A DNA stretch of 64,000 nt from Dermacentor variabilis. Lineage: Eukaryota > Arthropoda > Arachnida > Ixodida > Ixodidae. The position numbers and the translations under genes were made by a program. Position 1 is the stretch's first letter, and each line of letters opens with the position of its first letter. The notes under the pieces were generated by a model. That model was not told the DNA's origin, did no database searches, and was given only the letters and a program-made list of their open reading frames with translations. Below, one piece after another: positions 53,684 to 63,322 of the stretch. The stretch is taken from the NCBI RefSeq assembly GCF_050947875.1, contig NC_134569.1:263263100-263327099 (forward strand), in the 5' to 3' direction.

Positions 53684-54305
53684 CGGCACGTGACAATGTT
53701 CTACTCTCGTAAGCGATGACTCGCTCAGCGCCGTCTTGCCGTTGAACAAGGAAGGCGCCTAGACCTACGTTGCTGGCATCGGTGTGGATCATTGTCGGCG
53801 CATCCACGTCAAATTGGGTAAAAACAGGCGGAGTTTGTAGGTGGTGCCGCAGCTCGTTAAATGCCGCCTGCTGCTCCTCGCCCCACACAAACGTGACATC
53901 TTCTCTGGTTAAGCAGGTGAGCGGTGAGGCGATGCGTGCAAAACCCGCAATAAATCGCCGGTAATATGCGCATAGGCCCAGGAAGCGTCTGACTGCCTTG
54001 TTGTCTCTAGGCCTTGAAAACTTTGCGACGGCTGCGATTTTCTCAAGATCAGGTCTGACAACTGTGTGACTTACTACGTGGCCCAGAAACTGTAGTTCTT
54101 CATAGCCAAAGTGGCACTTTTCAGGTTTTAAGGTAAGCCCAGCGGACCGTATTGCTTGAAGAACCACCCGTAGCCGTCTGAGATGTTCATCAAATGTGGC
54201 AGAATAAACAATGACATCGACTAGGTAAACTAAGCAAGTCTTCCACTTAAGGTCTGAGAGAACAGTATCCATTAGTCTTTGGAACGTGGCTGGGGCGGAA
54301 CACAA
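51918..54305 (-). CDS. Chimeric frame: Gypsy RT/RNase H fused to LINE RT/RNase H
   Basis: A 795-codon open frame. Residues 1 to about 203 are Gypsy: CSAPATFQRLMD, the catalytic box as YLVDVIVYS (Asp to Val), FLGLCAYYRRFIAGFARI, MIHTDASNVGLGAFLV and the start of RNase H. From the target duplication (residues 204-207) it runs without a break into the LINE: GTPQGSVISPMLF, YADDITIW, LGMVIEKHGRNGETI, then RNase H with YVDAAEYQ, EAEQAEEVAIALAI and VLSDSRQAVRNFAKG, and a C-terminal CRVCRRGTADYTHILWDC (CX2CX8HX4C). The join is in frame by chance of insertion phase. The LINE part looks undamaged. Whether it is transcribed is unknown. Confidence 0.9.
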   Translation of the reverse strand: MCSAPATFQRLMDTVLSDLKWKTCLVYLVDVIVYSATFDEHLRRLRVVLQAIRSAGLTLKPEKCHFGYEELQFLGHVVSHTVVRPDLEKIAAVAKFSRPRDNKAVRRFLGLCAYYRRFIAGFARIASPLTCLTREDVTFVWGEEQQAAFNELRHHLQTPPVFTQFDVDAPTMIHTDASNVGLGAFLVQRQDGAERVIAYESRTLSRAGTPQGSVISPMLFNLVMIGVAEKLGCIEDVRHTIYADDITIWVTGGSDAHIEGALQAAVDAIEDQLEGTGLRCSPSKSELLILPPTKYSRGKTRQRENEKIRIVTKSGNVIPEVGKIRILGMVIEKHGRNGETITRLKAKTANAIRLLKRVTSRKAGMREESLIRLVQSFIIGHVAYVAAYHRWLQHERNKINVLIRRAYKTALGLFESTSTARLLQLGLHNTLDEIAEAQRTSQLERLSMTKAGRKILDDLGIRRSNEVEMKLPVPEEVRRQTRIDPIPRNMNPEFNKGRRAARAKALIDQHANDEHARYVDAAEYQRNAFAAVVIEASTGATRTAASVRSTEAEQAEEVAIALAIADADCHTVLSDSRQAVRNFAKGRICREAERVLRAVKLDERKVRLKWFPAHAGDASERNENHNETAHAAARALTNRAPATDRPTWFGTKDRMTDYNEITKAYRLARRTLPPPHPRLSRAEAVVLRQLQTGSLPSPKLLNRMYPETYPTDMCRVCRRGTADYTHILWDCIKYPEDANSRALPPRLEAAAKSYDRDDQLWAVQQVLEALERHGPSEPATASGDPRRVTAPSRMT

Positions 54306-54374
54306 ACCAAAAGGGAGAACTTTGAATTCATAGAGCCCATCAGGCGTTACAAAAGCCGTCTTTTCGCGATCCCG

Positions 54375-55526
54375 CTAACCGACCTCTATTTGCCAGTATC
54401 CACTTCTTAAGTCCATCAATGAGAAGTACCGTGCATGCCGCAGCCTGTCGAGGGAATCGTCGATGAGTGGTAAGGGATACACATCTTTTCTTGTAACCCG
54501 ATTGAGCTTGCGATAATCCATACAAAACCGCAGGCTACCGTTCTTCTTCTTAAAGAGTACCACGAGCGATGTCCAAGGGCTTTTTGACGGCTGGATGACA
54601 TCATATTCTAGAATTTTCTTGACTTCCTGCTGTATTGCTTCCCGGTCTTTCTCAGCCACGCGATATGGATGCTGTCGGACGCGTATTGCTGCTTCCTTCT
54701 TAATGATGCGGTGTTTCGTCAGTGGAGTTTCACGTACTCGGGAGGTTGTAGAGAAGCAGTCCTTAAAATCGGCAAGCAGTTTTCTGAGACTTTGTTTCTG
54801 TTGCGGCGCTAAACCTGTGTCAACATCGACGACGGGTGCATCTGGCATCGTATCGCTGGTCGATTCCTCTTTTGCAGCAAAGCAGTGTTGAACGTGGTCA
54901 ATTGCATCAAAGTACGCCACAGCGGTGCCTTTGCTGATGTGCCGGCGTTCATTGGTAAAATTTGTCAGAAGTACCTCTGTGCGACCACCGATTAGGCTGA
55001 CGATACCGCGAGCGATGGCAACACCTTGATGGAACAGAACTGCAGTTAGTTGTACGGCTACACCGTCCTTGTTAAATTGTTCTCCGCAACTGACGGAGAC
55101 AAGACTGCATGATAGTGGTGGTATGGAAACGTCGTCGTCGGCGACACGTAAAGATGTACGTTGGCGCTCTTCGCCTTGGCTCGTGTCTGTACTAGTTGAC
55201 AAGGTTATCTCGCCGTCCCGTATGTTAACCACGACGCCGTACTCCCGCAAGAAGTCCATTCCAAGGATGAGGGATCTGCAGCACTCTTTTAAAATAATAA
55301 AACTGGCGCCAAAAGCTGTATTTCCTATCTGGAGTCGTGCAGTACATTTTCCTATAGGTGTCATTATCTGGCCCCCGGCATATCGAATATAAGGGCCCGT
55401 CCATTGTATTTTGACTTTGTTAAGCCGGTCTGCCAACTGCTCACTCACTATCGAAAAGTCTGCGCCAGTGTCAACTAAAGCTGTCACGTTGTGCCCATCA
55501 ATCGTTAAGAGTAAGTCGGCACTCAC
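54375..55526 (-). CDS. Gypsy protease and RT N-terminus
   Basis: 383-codon minus-strand frame. Protease: ALVDTGADFSIVSEQ (catalytic DTG, about residue 17) and SLILGMDFLREYGVVV (about residue 90). RT: HPYRVAEKDREAIQQEVKKIL, SPWTSLVVLFKKKNGSLRFC, DYRKLNRVTRKDVYPLPLIDDSLDRL and YFSLMDLRSGYWQIEV, containing the first catalytic Asp. It ends at TAG about 54375, after which the frame continues as residue 1 of the chimeric frame below 54305. One stop thus cuts the RT between two catalytic blocks. Confidence 0.9.
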   Translation of the reverse strand: MSADLLLTIDGHNVTALVDTGADFSIVSEQLADRLNKVKIQWTGPYIRYAGGQIMTPIGKCTARLQIGNTAFGASFIILKECCRSLILGMDFLREYGVVVNIRDGEITLSTSTDTSQGEERQRTSLRVADDDVSIPPLSCSLVSVSCGEQFNKDGVAVQLTAVLFHQGVAIARGIVSLIGGRTEVLLTNFTNERRHISKGTAVAYFDAIDHVQHCFAAKEESTSDTMPDAPVVDVDTGLAPQQKQSLRKLLADFKDCFSTTSRVRETPLTKHRIIKKEAAIRVRQHPYRVAEKDREAIQQEVKKILEYDVIQPSKSPWTSLVVLFKKKNGSLRFCMDYRKLNRVTRKDVYPLPLIDDSLDRLRHARYFSLMDLRSGYWQIEVG

Positions 55527-55636
55527 AAATTCGCCGGCGTTCCGTTTCTCCAGGTTCCTCTCCTCGTTTCTCTGTAATGTTGGGGGACTTTCGGCGGTTC
55601 GACGACTTGCAACCTTCCCCCAGGAGGTCGCCGATT

Positions 55637-56179
55637 TCAGTTTCCCCGCCGTGGGCGTGGAGAGCGGCCTCTCACCACGTCGGCGAAACTGCGACGGTTC
55701 GGCGAAGAATAACGCAACGGAGACGGCGAGCGCGACCGGAGATTAGCTGAGCTGCCTTGTTCCCGAGTGACACTGTCGTCGAAGCGTCGATGCCTCTCTG
55801 GAAACTGTCGCGGAGTGGCAGGTGACATTTCCTGGGTGCCACCCTGGCGATGAGGGCAAAAACGGTAAATATGCCCTTGTTCGCCACATTGAAAACACAA
55901 TGGTCGGCGATCAGCGGTGCGCCATACGTCGGTCCTGCGAAGCTGGGGTCGCCTGAAATGCTTCCTCTGTATCCAGGCAGCAATGAGTGGCCGCTGGTGG
56001 TAATGCTGTACTGGCCCGGTAGAAAGCGGGCGACGAACAGCGTCTGCGTAGCTGTATGCGCGCGGCTCGAAACGTGGCTCGGGACACGGTTCAAGGAAGG
56101 GCTCAGGTGACTTCAGCGACCGACGCAACAGTGAACTCCTTCGGTGTCGCAGTTTGCTTCGCAATCTCCTCGCGCACAA
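55637..56179 (-). pseudogene. Gypsy gag C-terminus, nucleocapsid
   Basis: 180-codon frame, shifted against the capsid frame. CFQCGEQGHIYRFC is a CX2CX4HX4C knuckle at about residues 96-109, within an Arg/Pro-rich, basic protein (RSPSPLRYSSP, RGRSPRPRRGN). It would bind element RNA. The overlap with the capsid frame (56103-56179) shows a frameshift. Confidence 0.85.
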
Positions 56180-56960
56180 TGCCTCTTATTAGTTTACGCA
56201 GCGAGGTTTCGTCTGTCACTGTCAGTACTGTGGCTTCTGCAGGCGCATCATTAGTCAGGCGTTCGTATTGCCAGCAACGCTGCTGCAGCGCCCGCTTGAT
56301 TGCTGTGGCTTCCTTAATGAACTCTTCTACTGTTGTAGGCGGGTTACGCACGAGACCAGCGAATAGCTGTTCTTTGACGCCGCGCATGAGATGGCTCAGC
56401 TTCTTCGAATCAGGTATGTTGGGATCCGCGCGGCAAAACAAACGAGACATGTCCTCGGCAAACATCGGAACACTTTCGTTGGGCTTCTGAATGCGCAACT
56501 CGAGAAGGCGTTGTGCATTATCGCGGCGATCAGTGCTTACGAAGGTGTCAAGTAGCCGACGGCGAAATTCCTCCCACGTTGTCAAATGTGCCTCGCGGTT
56601 TTGGAACCACGTCCTTGCGCTACCTTCAAGAGCGAAGTACACATTGGAAAGCTTCTGGTCAGGACGCCACTGACTGACCTAAGCTACGCGTTCGTACTGG
56701 TCCAGCCAGTCTTCGGCGTCTTCATACGCGTCACCTTGGAAGCTAGTGGGGACTAGATTGTTTTGAATAGTCACCTGTGTTGGACGTGCAAGCGCCATTT
56801 CCTGAATCGGTGTGGTCGCTGAGAAAGTTCCTTGGAAGAGGCCGAATTCCGGGCACAGACCTTGCAGGCGGCGGCTTGCGCGGTGCACAGGTGCCTCGAC
56901 GCGTGGATGATGTCTTGAAGGGCTGGACGCAGGGCTACTCGCAGGAGTCGTCCATATCAT
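56103..56960 (-). pseudogene. Gypsy gag capsid, one in-frame stop
   Basis: Two blocks in one frame, 56960-56679 and 56642-56103, separated by a TAG at about 56679-56681. The first ends FQGDAYEDAEDWLDQYERVA; the second has YFALEGSARTWFQNRE, WEEFRRRLLDTFVSTDRRDNAQ, MFAEDMSRLFCRADP and ELFAGLVRNPPTTVEEFI, the retrotransposon gag family core. Start ATG 56960. The primer-binding site and LTR lie just upstream (plus 56976-57110). Confidence 0.88.
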
Positions 56961-56994
56961 TAGGCAATGATGCGATACCCAGCACGTCCACCAG

Positions 56995-57110
56995 TGTCAC
57001 GGCTCACTGGAGACAAAAGCATAGAGTAGTATTTATTCGAGAGAGTTAGGGCAAGCGCTCAGTCCAGACTTCTTTTGTAGCGCCTCGCTTGCACAGACGA
57101 GGTCATCGTC
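56995..57110 (-). repeat. Gypsy 5' LTR, truncated
   Basis: Matches 50076-50180 from TGTCACGGCTCACTGGAGAC onward with a few substitutions, then diverges at about 57107-57110, where PLE copy D begins. Confidence 0.8.
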
Positions 57111-57149
57111 TTTATCGTCAACGTGGTTGGGCACAGATGGTGTCGCGGC

Positions 57150-57690
57150 AATATAGTTGTCAATTGCTACGAATGTGTATCACCCGAGAAACTCATCGAT
57201 AGCGACACATTGGCAACTTTGCTAGCCCTTATTTTAGAACTAAAGAATTCCAATTTGAAAGACAGCACTATGTGCAAGTTAGTGGGACGTCTATGGGTAC
57301 GCGAATTGGCGCGAACTACGCCAATATAATTATCGGTCAGCTAGAAGATAAATTTTTGCTAACCAGGACGTTAAAACCTTTTTATTACAAACGTTACACG
57401 ACGATGTTTTTTTCTGATTTGGCCTCATGGGGAAGAGGAACTGCCTTCTTTCATATCTGACTTTAACAATGCCCATCCATCCATACCATTTTCTCACACG
57501 TATTCTGCATCTACTATTAACTTCCTTGACGTCAGCGTTTCAGTGCTAAATGATAAACTATCTACTGCCCTTTACAAAAAGTCGACAGATAGATGTCAAT
57601 GTTTGCACTTCGATAGCAGTCACATTAAACATTACAAGACTAGCATTCCTTATAGCCAAGCCTTACGTTTCAAAAGAATTTGTTCTGAGC
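57150..57690 (+). pseudogene. PLE reverse transcriptase C-terminal fragment
   Basis: Text in several frames: LATLLALILELKNSN, then a shift to MCKLVG / QVSGTSMGTRIGANYANIIIGQLEDKF (57270-57350), a damaged catalytic block (FYYKRYTTMFF where the family has a YxDD box), INFLDVSVSVLNDKLSTALYKKSTD (57520-57590) and HYKTSIPYSQALRFKRICSE (57632-57690). These are the palm-to-thumb blocks of Penelope-like RT. The N-terminal RT is missing. Confidence 0.85.
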
Positions 57691-57788
57691 AATGAGAGCT
57701 TCAAAAGAATTGCAGTACCCTAAAAAACGCTTTAGCCAAGCAAAATTACCCACCACAATTAATTGACGATGCAACAAAACGCGCAGAC

Positions 57789-58373
57789 GTGCATGACCGA
57801 AGGACGCTTCTTTGCATTATTAACAAACCGACTCCCTCACCCAAGACAAATCTTGTCCTAACCCGCACTGCGTCAGTCTCAGGTGTTTCGCATGTATTAA
57901 AGAAACACCACAATATTCTAATGCAAATTGAACGCCTCAAAAACATATTCTCTGATCCACTTAAAGCAGTATACCGTAAAGCTAGAAATGTTCGAGACAT
58001 ACTAGCATCATCATCAAAGACTGACTGCCCTGATGCCATCGGATGCCATCCTTGTCGAAAACCGCGCTGTAAAGTATGCCCATACAATGTCACATCGCAA
58101 CAGGTTACTAGTACGTCTTCAAACTTTTGTTTAAATATCAAAGGCGATTTCGACTGCGACACAAAAAACGTAATATACATGCTTGAATGTACGCTCTGCA
58201 AAAACCGGTATATAGCACTAACAGAAGGGCCTTACAGATTTCGCTTTACCAATAATAAATCCCACGCTAACACGTTGCCCAACCTGCCCATCTCAAGACA
58301 CGTGCATCTTCCTGACCACTCATTTGATAAACTGAGAGTCACGTTGCTTGAATCTGGATTTCGTTCAAATTAA
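57789..58373 (+). pseudogene. PLE GIY-YIG endonuclease
   Basis: 194-codon frame. HDRRTLLCIINKPTPSPKTN begins the linker, then the Cys-rich CPDAIGCHPCRKPRCKVCP and the nuclease CDTKNVIYMLECTLCKNRYIALTEGPYRFRFTN. The YIG box is YIA, as in copy C. The frame ends at SGFRSN with TAA, where copy C continues for 36 more residues; one base inserted near 58371 explains this. Confidence 0.85.
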
Positions 58374-58813
58374 TGATAGAGAAGCCCGCGAATGCTTCCT
58401 TATCTACAAGTTTGATACCGTCGCGTGTGGTATGAATGAATGTGTTGGAAAATTGAGTTGCCTGTCTTTGTAGCCCGTCACTTGTCCCTTCCTCTACTAG
58501 TACGTCGCTATTCCCCTTTTTCTGTGTCTGTGTTTGCTTGATAACATAGCACATATTCAGCACATATTCAGGACATATTGACGTTTTGTTGTCACGTGGC
58601 GATTGATTTTTACAATTCATTTCGGTGCGTTTTTATGCTTTGTATTTTAGATGATATGTTTGCAATCGCCATCGGTCTATACACGTGTCAGCTATACTTT
58701 GAACGATTCGGATGCATTTTGTTCACCCATTTTATTCGTTTTTCATGTAAACGTATCTTCATTTGGTTGATAGGCACATGTATATTAACTGTACTGACAC
58801 CACGCAATGTATT

Positions 58814-58841
58814 CTGATGAAGGCTGGACCCCGGCCGAAAC
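58814..58841 (+). ncRNA. Hammerhead-ribozyme core-like motif in PLE end
   Basis: CTGATGA, stem GGCTGG/CCGGCC with loop ACC, GAAAC; identical to the minus-strand motif at 49130-49157. It is conserved between the two PLE copies. Stems I and III were not resolved. Confidence 0.5.
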
Positions 58842-58875
58842 ATCAATAAACCGCTTCATACGCGCGTCTACTTCA

Positions 58876-58877
<2 letters not shown>

Positions 58878-58915
<38 letters not shown>
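58878..58915. repeat. (TA)n microsatellite
   Basis: About 18 TA units at the 3' end of PLE copy D, mirroring the (TA)n at the end of copy C. Confidence 0.95.
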
Positions 58916-58917
<2 letters not shown>

Positions 58918-60850
58918 AGGATTTTTACAATCAGACAGATTGATACAGCTGGCTATGTGAGCCGCTCTTTGCAATTCCACATGACACTTGTAACTCACTG
59001 ATTTCTTCGTTCACAGTACAATAAACAAATATTTCTGGCTGTTGAAGGCTATGCGGATTCTGGAGGCATGCCTACACCCCACAGGAACCTGCTGCACTGG
59101 TGAAAGCTGGGCAGCACGACGATAAAGCACCGGATCTGCATGCTTTCACAAAGGTGCGTACAAAACTGTCGATGCCTTGTGAGTTGTAGGATATGTTTGT
59201 GCAATATGGAATCATTTTACTGTAAGTGACATTTTCAGGATTTCTATTGGCAGATCCCTTGAATTTTATCTTTTGGTGATCTGGAGGGCCCTCAATTTCA
59301 TCAACTTACCAAAGTAGCCTCCTCTGAGTTGCATATATTGGGGGGGGGGGTGAGTAATTATGCATGATATACTCCATACGTGCTCTTTAATTATCTAGCC
59401 AAATTGCCGTTCTAGGAACCTCGTTGAGGTGCATGAAATGTCCAGACATGTATCATTTTTACATGTTCATTATGCACTCTTATGGAGTTAAATTCTCATA
59501 ATATTGCCTCCGTGCCTATATTCTTCCCTCCAATTGGCCACACTTATGTATTGCATGCCATACTCCATTTCCTAAATACACTTGCACAAAACAATATGTT
59601 TTCTTGCTTTATTAGGTAGCTTCTGAATTGTTAGTCAGAACGAGAGTTCAATTCCTGAAACATAACAAATCATTAACCTTTTAATGTTAGAAGCTCACTA
59701 TGAGTCCCAAGTGCAGGTTCGTTTCTGCTGGAAGCTGGTCTCCTTTATGCATTACAGAAATTTGAGTTGGGAACGTGGTGTAGGAAACTGCTGAATCATA
59801 TAACTAGCCCAGTGCAGTAGTTGCAAGCCATACCATGACAGCATACCTCAATGCTGACAATTCACTGTTACATTGCCATATTTTTCTCCGTTTCTTTGCC
59901 GTTTTTTCTGTTCGCATGGGATAATGCTTGTTCTTTGCAATTACTTATGTGTAATGCGAAGTATCGATTTTACTTTCCCTCGGATTTACCAAGATGTCGC
60001 AAGGAGGCTTGCTTCAAGCTCAAGCTGCCCTGCACTTAATTTCTGAACTATTTACTTTTTGATACAATGCAATTATTTATTGCACTTCTTAGTGAATTGA
60101 GGTTTAATGCCGCGAATAATGCAATCTAGAGCACCTAGAAAAATGTGTTCTACTACCCAAGTACATGTTTTAGGCAAAAAGTGCCTTAATGCTTTCGCAC
60201 AAAAGTTCTATCATCGAGAGTTTGATGGAAGCTTGTCTGGTCGGGATGGAACATGAAAAAGAATGACATACACTAATCAAATAAAACTTTAAAAGCTAGA
60301 GAGTTTGGCTTCCATTCGAAGACCTTATTCTCAATGGGGCAAAAAGGTAGAAGTGCCTACTTAGTAGGTTCAGCATGTGACGCAAGCATCGTGCGTAACA
60401 CGGAGAGGGTTCGTTTCGATATGTGTGTGTCCTGTTGATTGTATCTGTAGGTGCCTCGCAGGTACAGGTGTGGCTTCCAGTTTCTTCCCTGGCCAATTGC
60501 ACTAGAGTTCATGCAGTCACTGTTGTGCTTATTCATTGCTGCCTGCTCTGCCAAAGCATTTTGATGCCACGAGTTGCCATTTGCTTCAAGCAAAGTGCTT
60601 TTCAGTTGCATGTCTGCCAAAGTTCAATCTAGCCGAGAAAATACACATTTACATGCACATTATACTTTTGAGTATAACGCAAGTAATTGTCGAACCTTGC
60701 TGTACATGTACATGTAGATTTCTTTCATGGTGCATTTTGTGCATTTAATTTTTTCAATCTACAAGCAAGAAAAGCAAGAACATTTCGCAATTACTGTTCT
60801 TGAAATTTGTTCAAAACTCTATTCAATATGGAGCATTTCTTCTAAATACT
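58916..60850. other. Unassigned DNA, 1.9 kb
   Basis: Nothing recognised. A G-run of ten lies at 59341-59350. A short stretch at 60803-60832 (TTCAATATGGAGCA region) resembles 63390-63420. Confidence 0.5.
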
Positions 60851-60859
60851 TCATCAGTA

Positions 60860-61663
60860 TTCTGTCAAATAGAATGTAGAATCCTCTTTGCTAGACACAA
60901 TGGTTATGGACATTCATGGGCTGATGAGTATGCAAGGATGGGTCTTTTGCCTCTCGTTGGTTTCACGAGCCTAGAGGCAAGAAACTCATTCTTGCATAGT
61001 CACCTCATTCAAAGCTAGTCAAGTGAAATATTGTAAATTTGTGCTTCAAAAATGCCCTTTTGAAGTCCAGCCCGCACTTGGTTCAGAGAAGTTTTCAGTA
61101 CAAAGTCTCACATCTGTTAGATGCAGGTTACGCGTTGCATGTATTGACCACCGTGGCAGGTAGCATTTGCAATGCCACTGACCAGGTGACACAAGCAAAG
61201 AAAGTAATCGTTTTGCCCCACCTACATGAGATTAGTGACAATCTGAAAAAGTTTGGGAAATGTGTCGGTGTAGATATCGGCTTCCCTGCTACTTCAAAGC
61301 TGTTGAGTTTGTGCACAAAGGTAAACGCGGATACGTGCAAGCCACGTGGGTGCAACAAGACCCACGGAAAACCATTTGTTTCTTGTGTTGAAGGAGTGGT
61401 TCACTGCCTCCCGTTGGACTGTGGCGAAGAGTATGTGGGACAGACAAGTAGATGCGTCAATGAGCGATTATGTGAGCACAAGAACAACGTTGAAAAAGTA
61501 GCCCTATCTGGCCACCATGCCGGACATTGCGAACGCTGCTGATGGAAGCCTTTGTTTTATCGCATTCAATTGCTGGCCACACACCCTGACCAGTTCACCA
61601 TAGAAATAGTAGAAGCTGTAGAGATTAGGAATAGGGGTTGTGTTAGTTGCCCATCAGTCTCAT
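60860..61663 (+). pseudogene. PLE endonuclease region, copy E
   Basis: The frame 61039-61542 (167 codons) starts with a PLE linker (KNALLKSSPHLVQRSFQYKVSHLLDAGY), then LPHLHEISDNLKKFGKCVGVDIGF, a Cys/His segment (KPRGCNKTHGKPFVSC) and the nuclease core EGVVHCLPLDCGEEYVGQTSRCVNERLCEHK. GIY reads VVH, so the first Tyr is lost. TGA at 61540-61542 is followed in frame by more PLE text ending CVSCPSVSLLER at the SINE. Upstream, from about 60860, weak RT-end text is seen. Confidence 0.82.
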
Positions 61664-61672
61664 TATTGGAGA

Positions 61673-61919
61673 GACCCGCCGTGGTTGCTCAGTGGCTATG
61701 GTGTTAGGCTGCTGAGCACAAGATCGCGGGATCGAATCGCGGCCACAGCGGCCGCATTTAGATGGGAGCGAAATGCGAAAACACCCGTGTACTTAGATTT
61801 AGGAGCACGCTAATGAACCCCAGGTGGCCGAAATTTCTGGAGCCCTCTACTACGGCGTGTCTCATAATCAGAAAGTGGTTTTGGCACGTAAAACCCCATT
61901 ATTTAATTTAATTTTTTTT
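61673..61919 (+). mobile_element. tRNA-derived SINE, copy 5
   Basis: Same SINE with GATCGCGGGATCGAATCGC as box B region and a shared body. The 9-bp TSD TATTGGAGA is at 61664-61672 and 61920-61928. It lies at the end of the PLE copy E endonuclease. Confidence 0.9.
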
Positions 61920-62021
61920 TATTGGAGAAAGAAATGTTTTTGTCACATTAGCTGCCTGTGTGAGTTCATCTTGCTGGGTTGATTTGTTTGTGTCTTCCTT
62001 CTCCGTTATTTTTTCTGCAGT

Positions 62022-62023
<2 letters not shown>

Positions 62024-62080
<57 letters not shown>
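62024..62080. repeat. (TA)n microsatellite
   Basis: About 28 uninterrupted TA units. Confidence 0.97.
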
Positions 62081-62083
<3 letters not shown>

Positions 62084-62094
62084 TGCTCTCGTGC

Positions 62095-62165
62095 AGTAAA
62101 CACTCAGTTGATAGTTACGACTGTGTCCCGTTTATTTCGTCCGTGTGCTTTTGCGCTACAGCGTA
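62095..62165 (+). repeat. PLE-terminus-like motif
   Basis: CAGTTGATAGTTACGACTG followed by TTATTTCGTCCGTG and TTTTGCGCT, the recurring motif of PLE ends in this window; it may be the 3' end of copy E. Confidence 0.45.
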
Positions 62166-62865
62166 AATAACCAGTGTCAGTAAATGTTGAGATAGAAAGG
62201 GGCATTGCAGCAGTAATCACTAGGAACAGCATCACTAGCAAGTGAATCGCGTTAAGAATTGGCTGGCGTAGTCAGACCAACATGGTCACGTTCAACCAAG
62301 GCACAATTCACTTATTCACAGTTTGGTTTTCTTTTTTCAGACTCCTCAAGGAGGGTAAGAAAGTTTGAAAAACAACCTTGATAAAACAAGTGGTGCTGGT
62401 GGTGCTGAGCCCATCGCAGTCGTGTGAGCACCAAAAATAAGAAGCTGATGTGATTTCTTGGGGCAGACTGTTGTGGGGGGGGGGGGGTAATTGACCCGTG
62501 GAAATTACTATATTGCAAAAGCTTAAAAGGCCAATAAATGTCTTTTTTCTGCAGTAAAACGCATCATATATTAGCTGTCTTCTGTCATTTTATCTTATTA
62601 GAACTATTCTTATTTAGTAGAAAATGCACAAATCCTTGCTTTCCATTTATTAAGAAAGCCTTCGGCATGGAGCAGCTACCGCAAACTCTCACATGCTCTA
62701 CTCTTAAGTTTACTGAAAGTGTTGATGGGGAACATTTCTGTAAAGTACGCATAGCCTTCATTTGTAATGCACCATGTGCATTTAATTCCTGTCTGCCTTT
62801 GTTCCTTCCCCAGTGTAGGGTAGCATTAGGGCAGAAAACTGGGCTTGTTGGTGTGTCATCATTAT

Positions 62866-63322
62866 TCAAAAGACTAGCGCAAAATAGCAGGGACAAAGAC
62901 AGAGACGACGGCAGGACGAGCGCTAATTACATCAACTTGTTTTTACTGCGAGCGAAGGTACATAGATACATTTCGTTGGTGCATGCGCATACAGGGTTAA
63001 AAACAGTACAAGCACATTCTAATCAAAATGTGGCAGACTGTTCTGTAAGTACAGTTTTTCTTTTTTGGACAAGGCAAGTGAAGCCGTGCTGGCACAGTTA
63101 TCACCTTCCCTGTCAATGTGATATGCCTCACAAATCTCGCGCCCCCACCTTGTGCCTCCCCTACCAAGCACACACGTGGTGTCAAACGCAGGCGCGCACC
63201 CGCATGGCTTACCGTGCATGGCCAAATGGCCGCCCCCCGCTAATGAATCTACCAGCGCTCGTGCTGTCGTCTTCTCTGTCTTTGTCCCTGCTATTTTGCA
63301 CTAGTCTTTTGAATAAAGCCTC
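62866..63322. repeat. Inverted repeat of PLE-terminus type
   Basis: Arms of about 60 bp at 62868-62928 (TTCAAAAGACTAGCGCAAAA onward to GACGAGCGCT) and 63253-63318 read reversed, about 90 per cent alike, around a 330-bp centre. The arms share GACGAGCGCT with the palindrome at 19838. A 302-codon plus-strand frame (62538-63446) covers the region but has no known domain and I do not call it a gene. Confidence 0.7.

Larger units (their letters stand above)
50076..57110 (-). mobile_element. Ty3/Gypsy element with nested LINE
   Basis: Minus-strand element with a 3' LTR at left and a partial 5' LTR at right, carrying gag, protease, RT, RNase H and integrase. The 5' LTR is preceded (plus strand) by TACCCAGCACGTCCACCA, which ends in CCA one base before the LTR and fits a tRNA primer-binding site. 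A 5'-truncated LINE (51848-53683) interrupts RNase H. Related to the Gypsy at 3113. No envelope-like frame. Confidence 0.93.
57111..58877 (+). mobile_element. PLE copy D, RT C-terminus and endonuclease
   Basis: Plus-strand 5'-truncated PLE starting inside the RT domain next to the Gypsy LTR and ending at (TA)n. Its last 990 bases are repeated inverted at 49094-50070. The 3' UTR has the hammerhead-like motif at 58814-58841. Confidence 0.9.
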
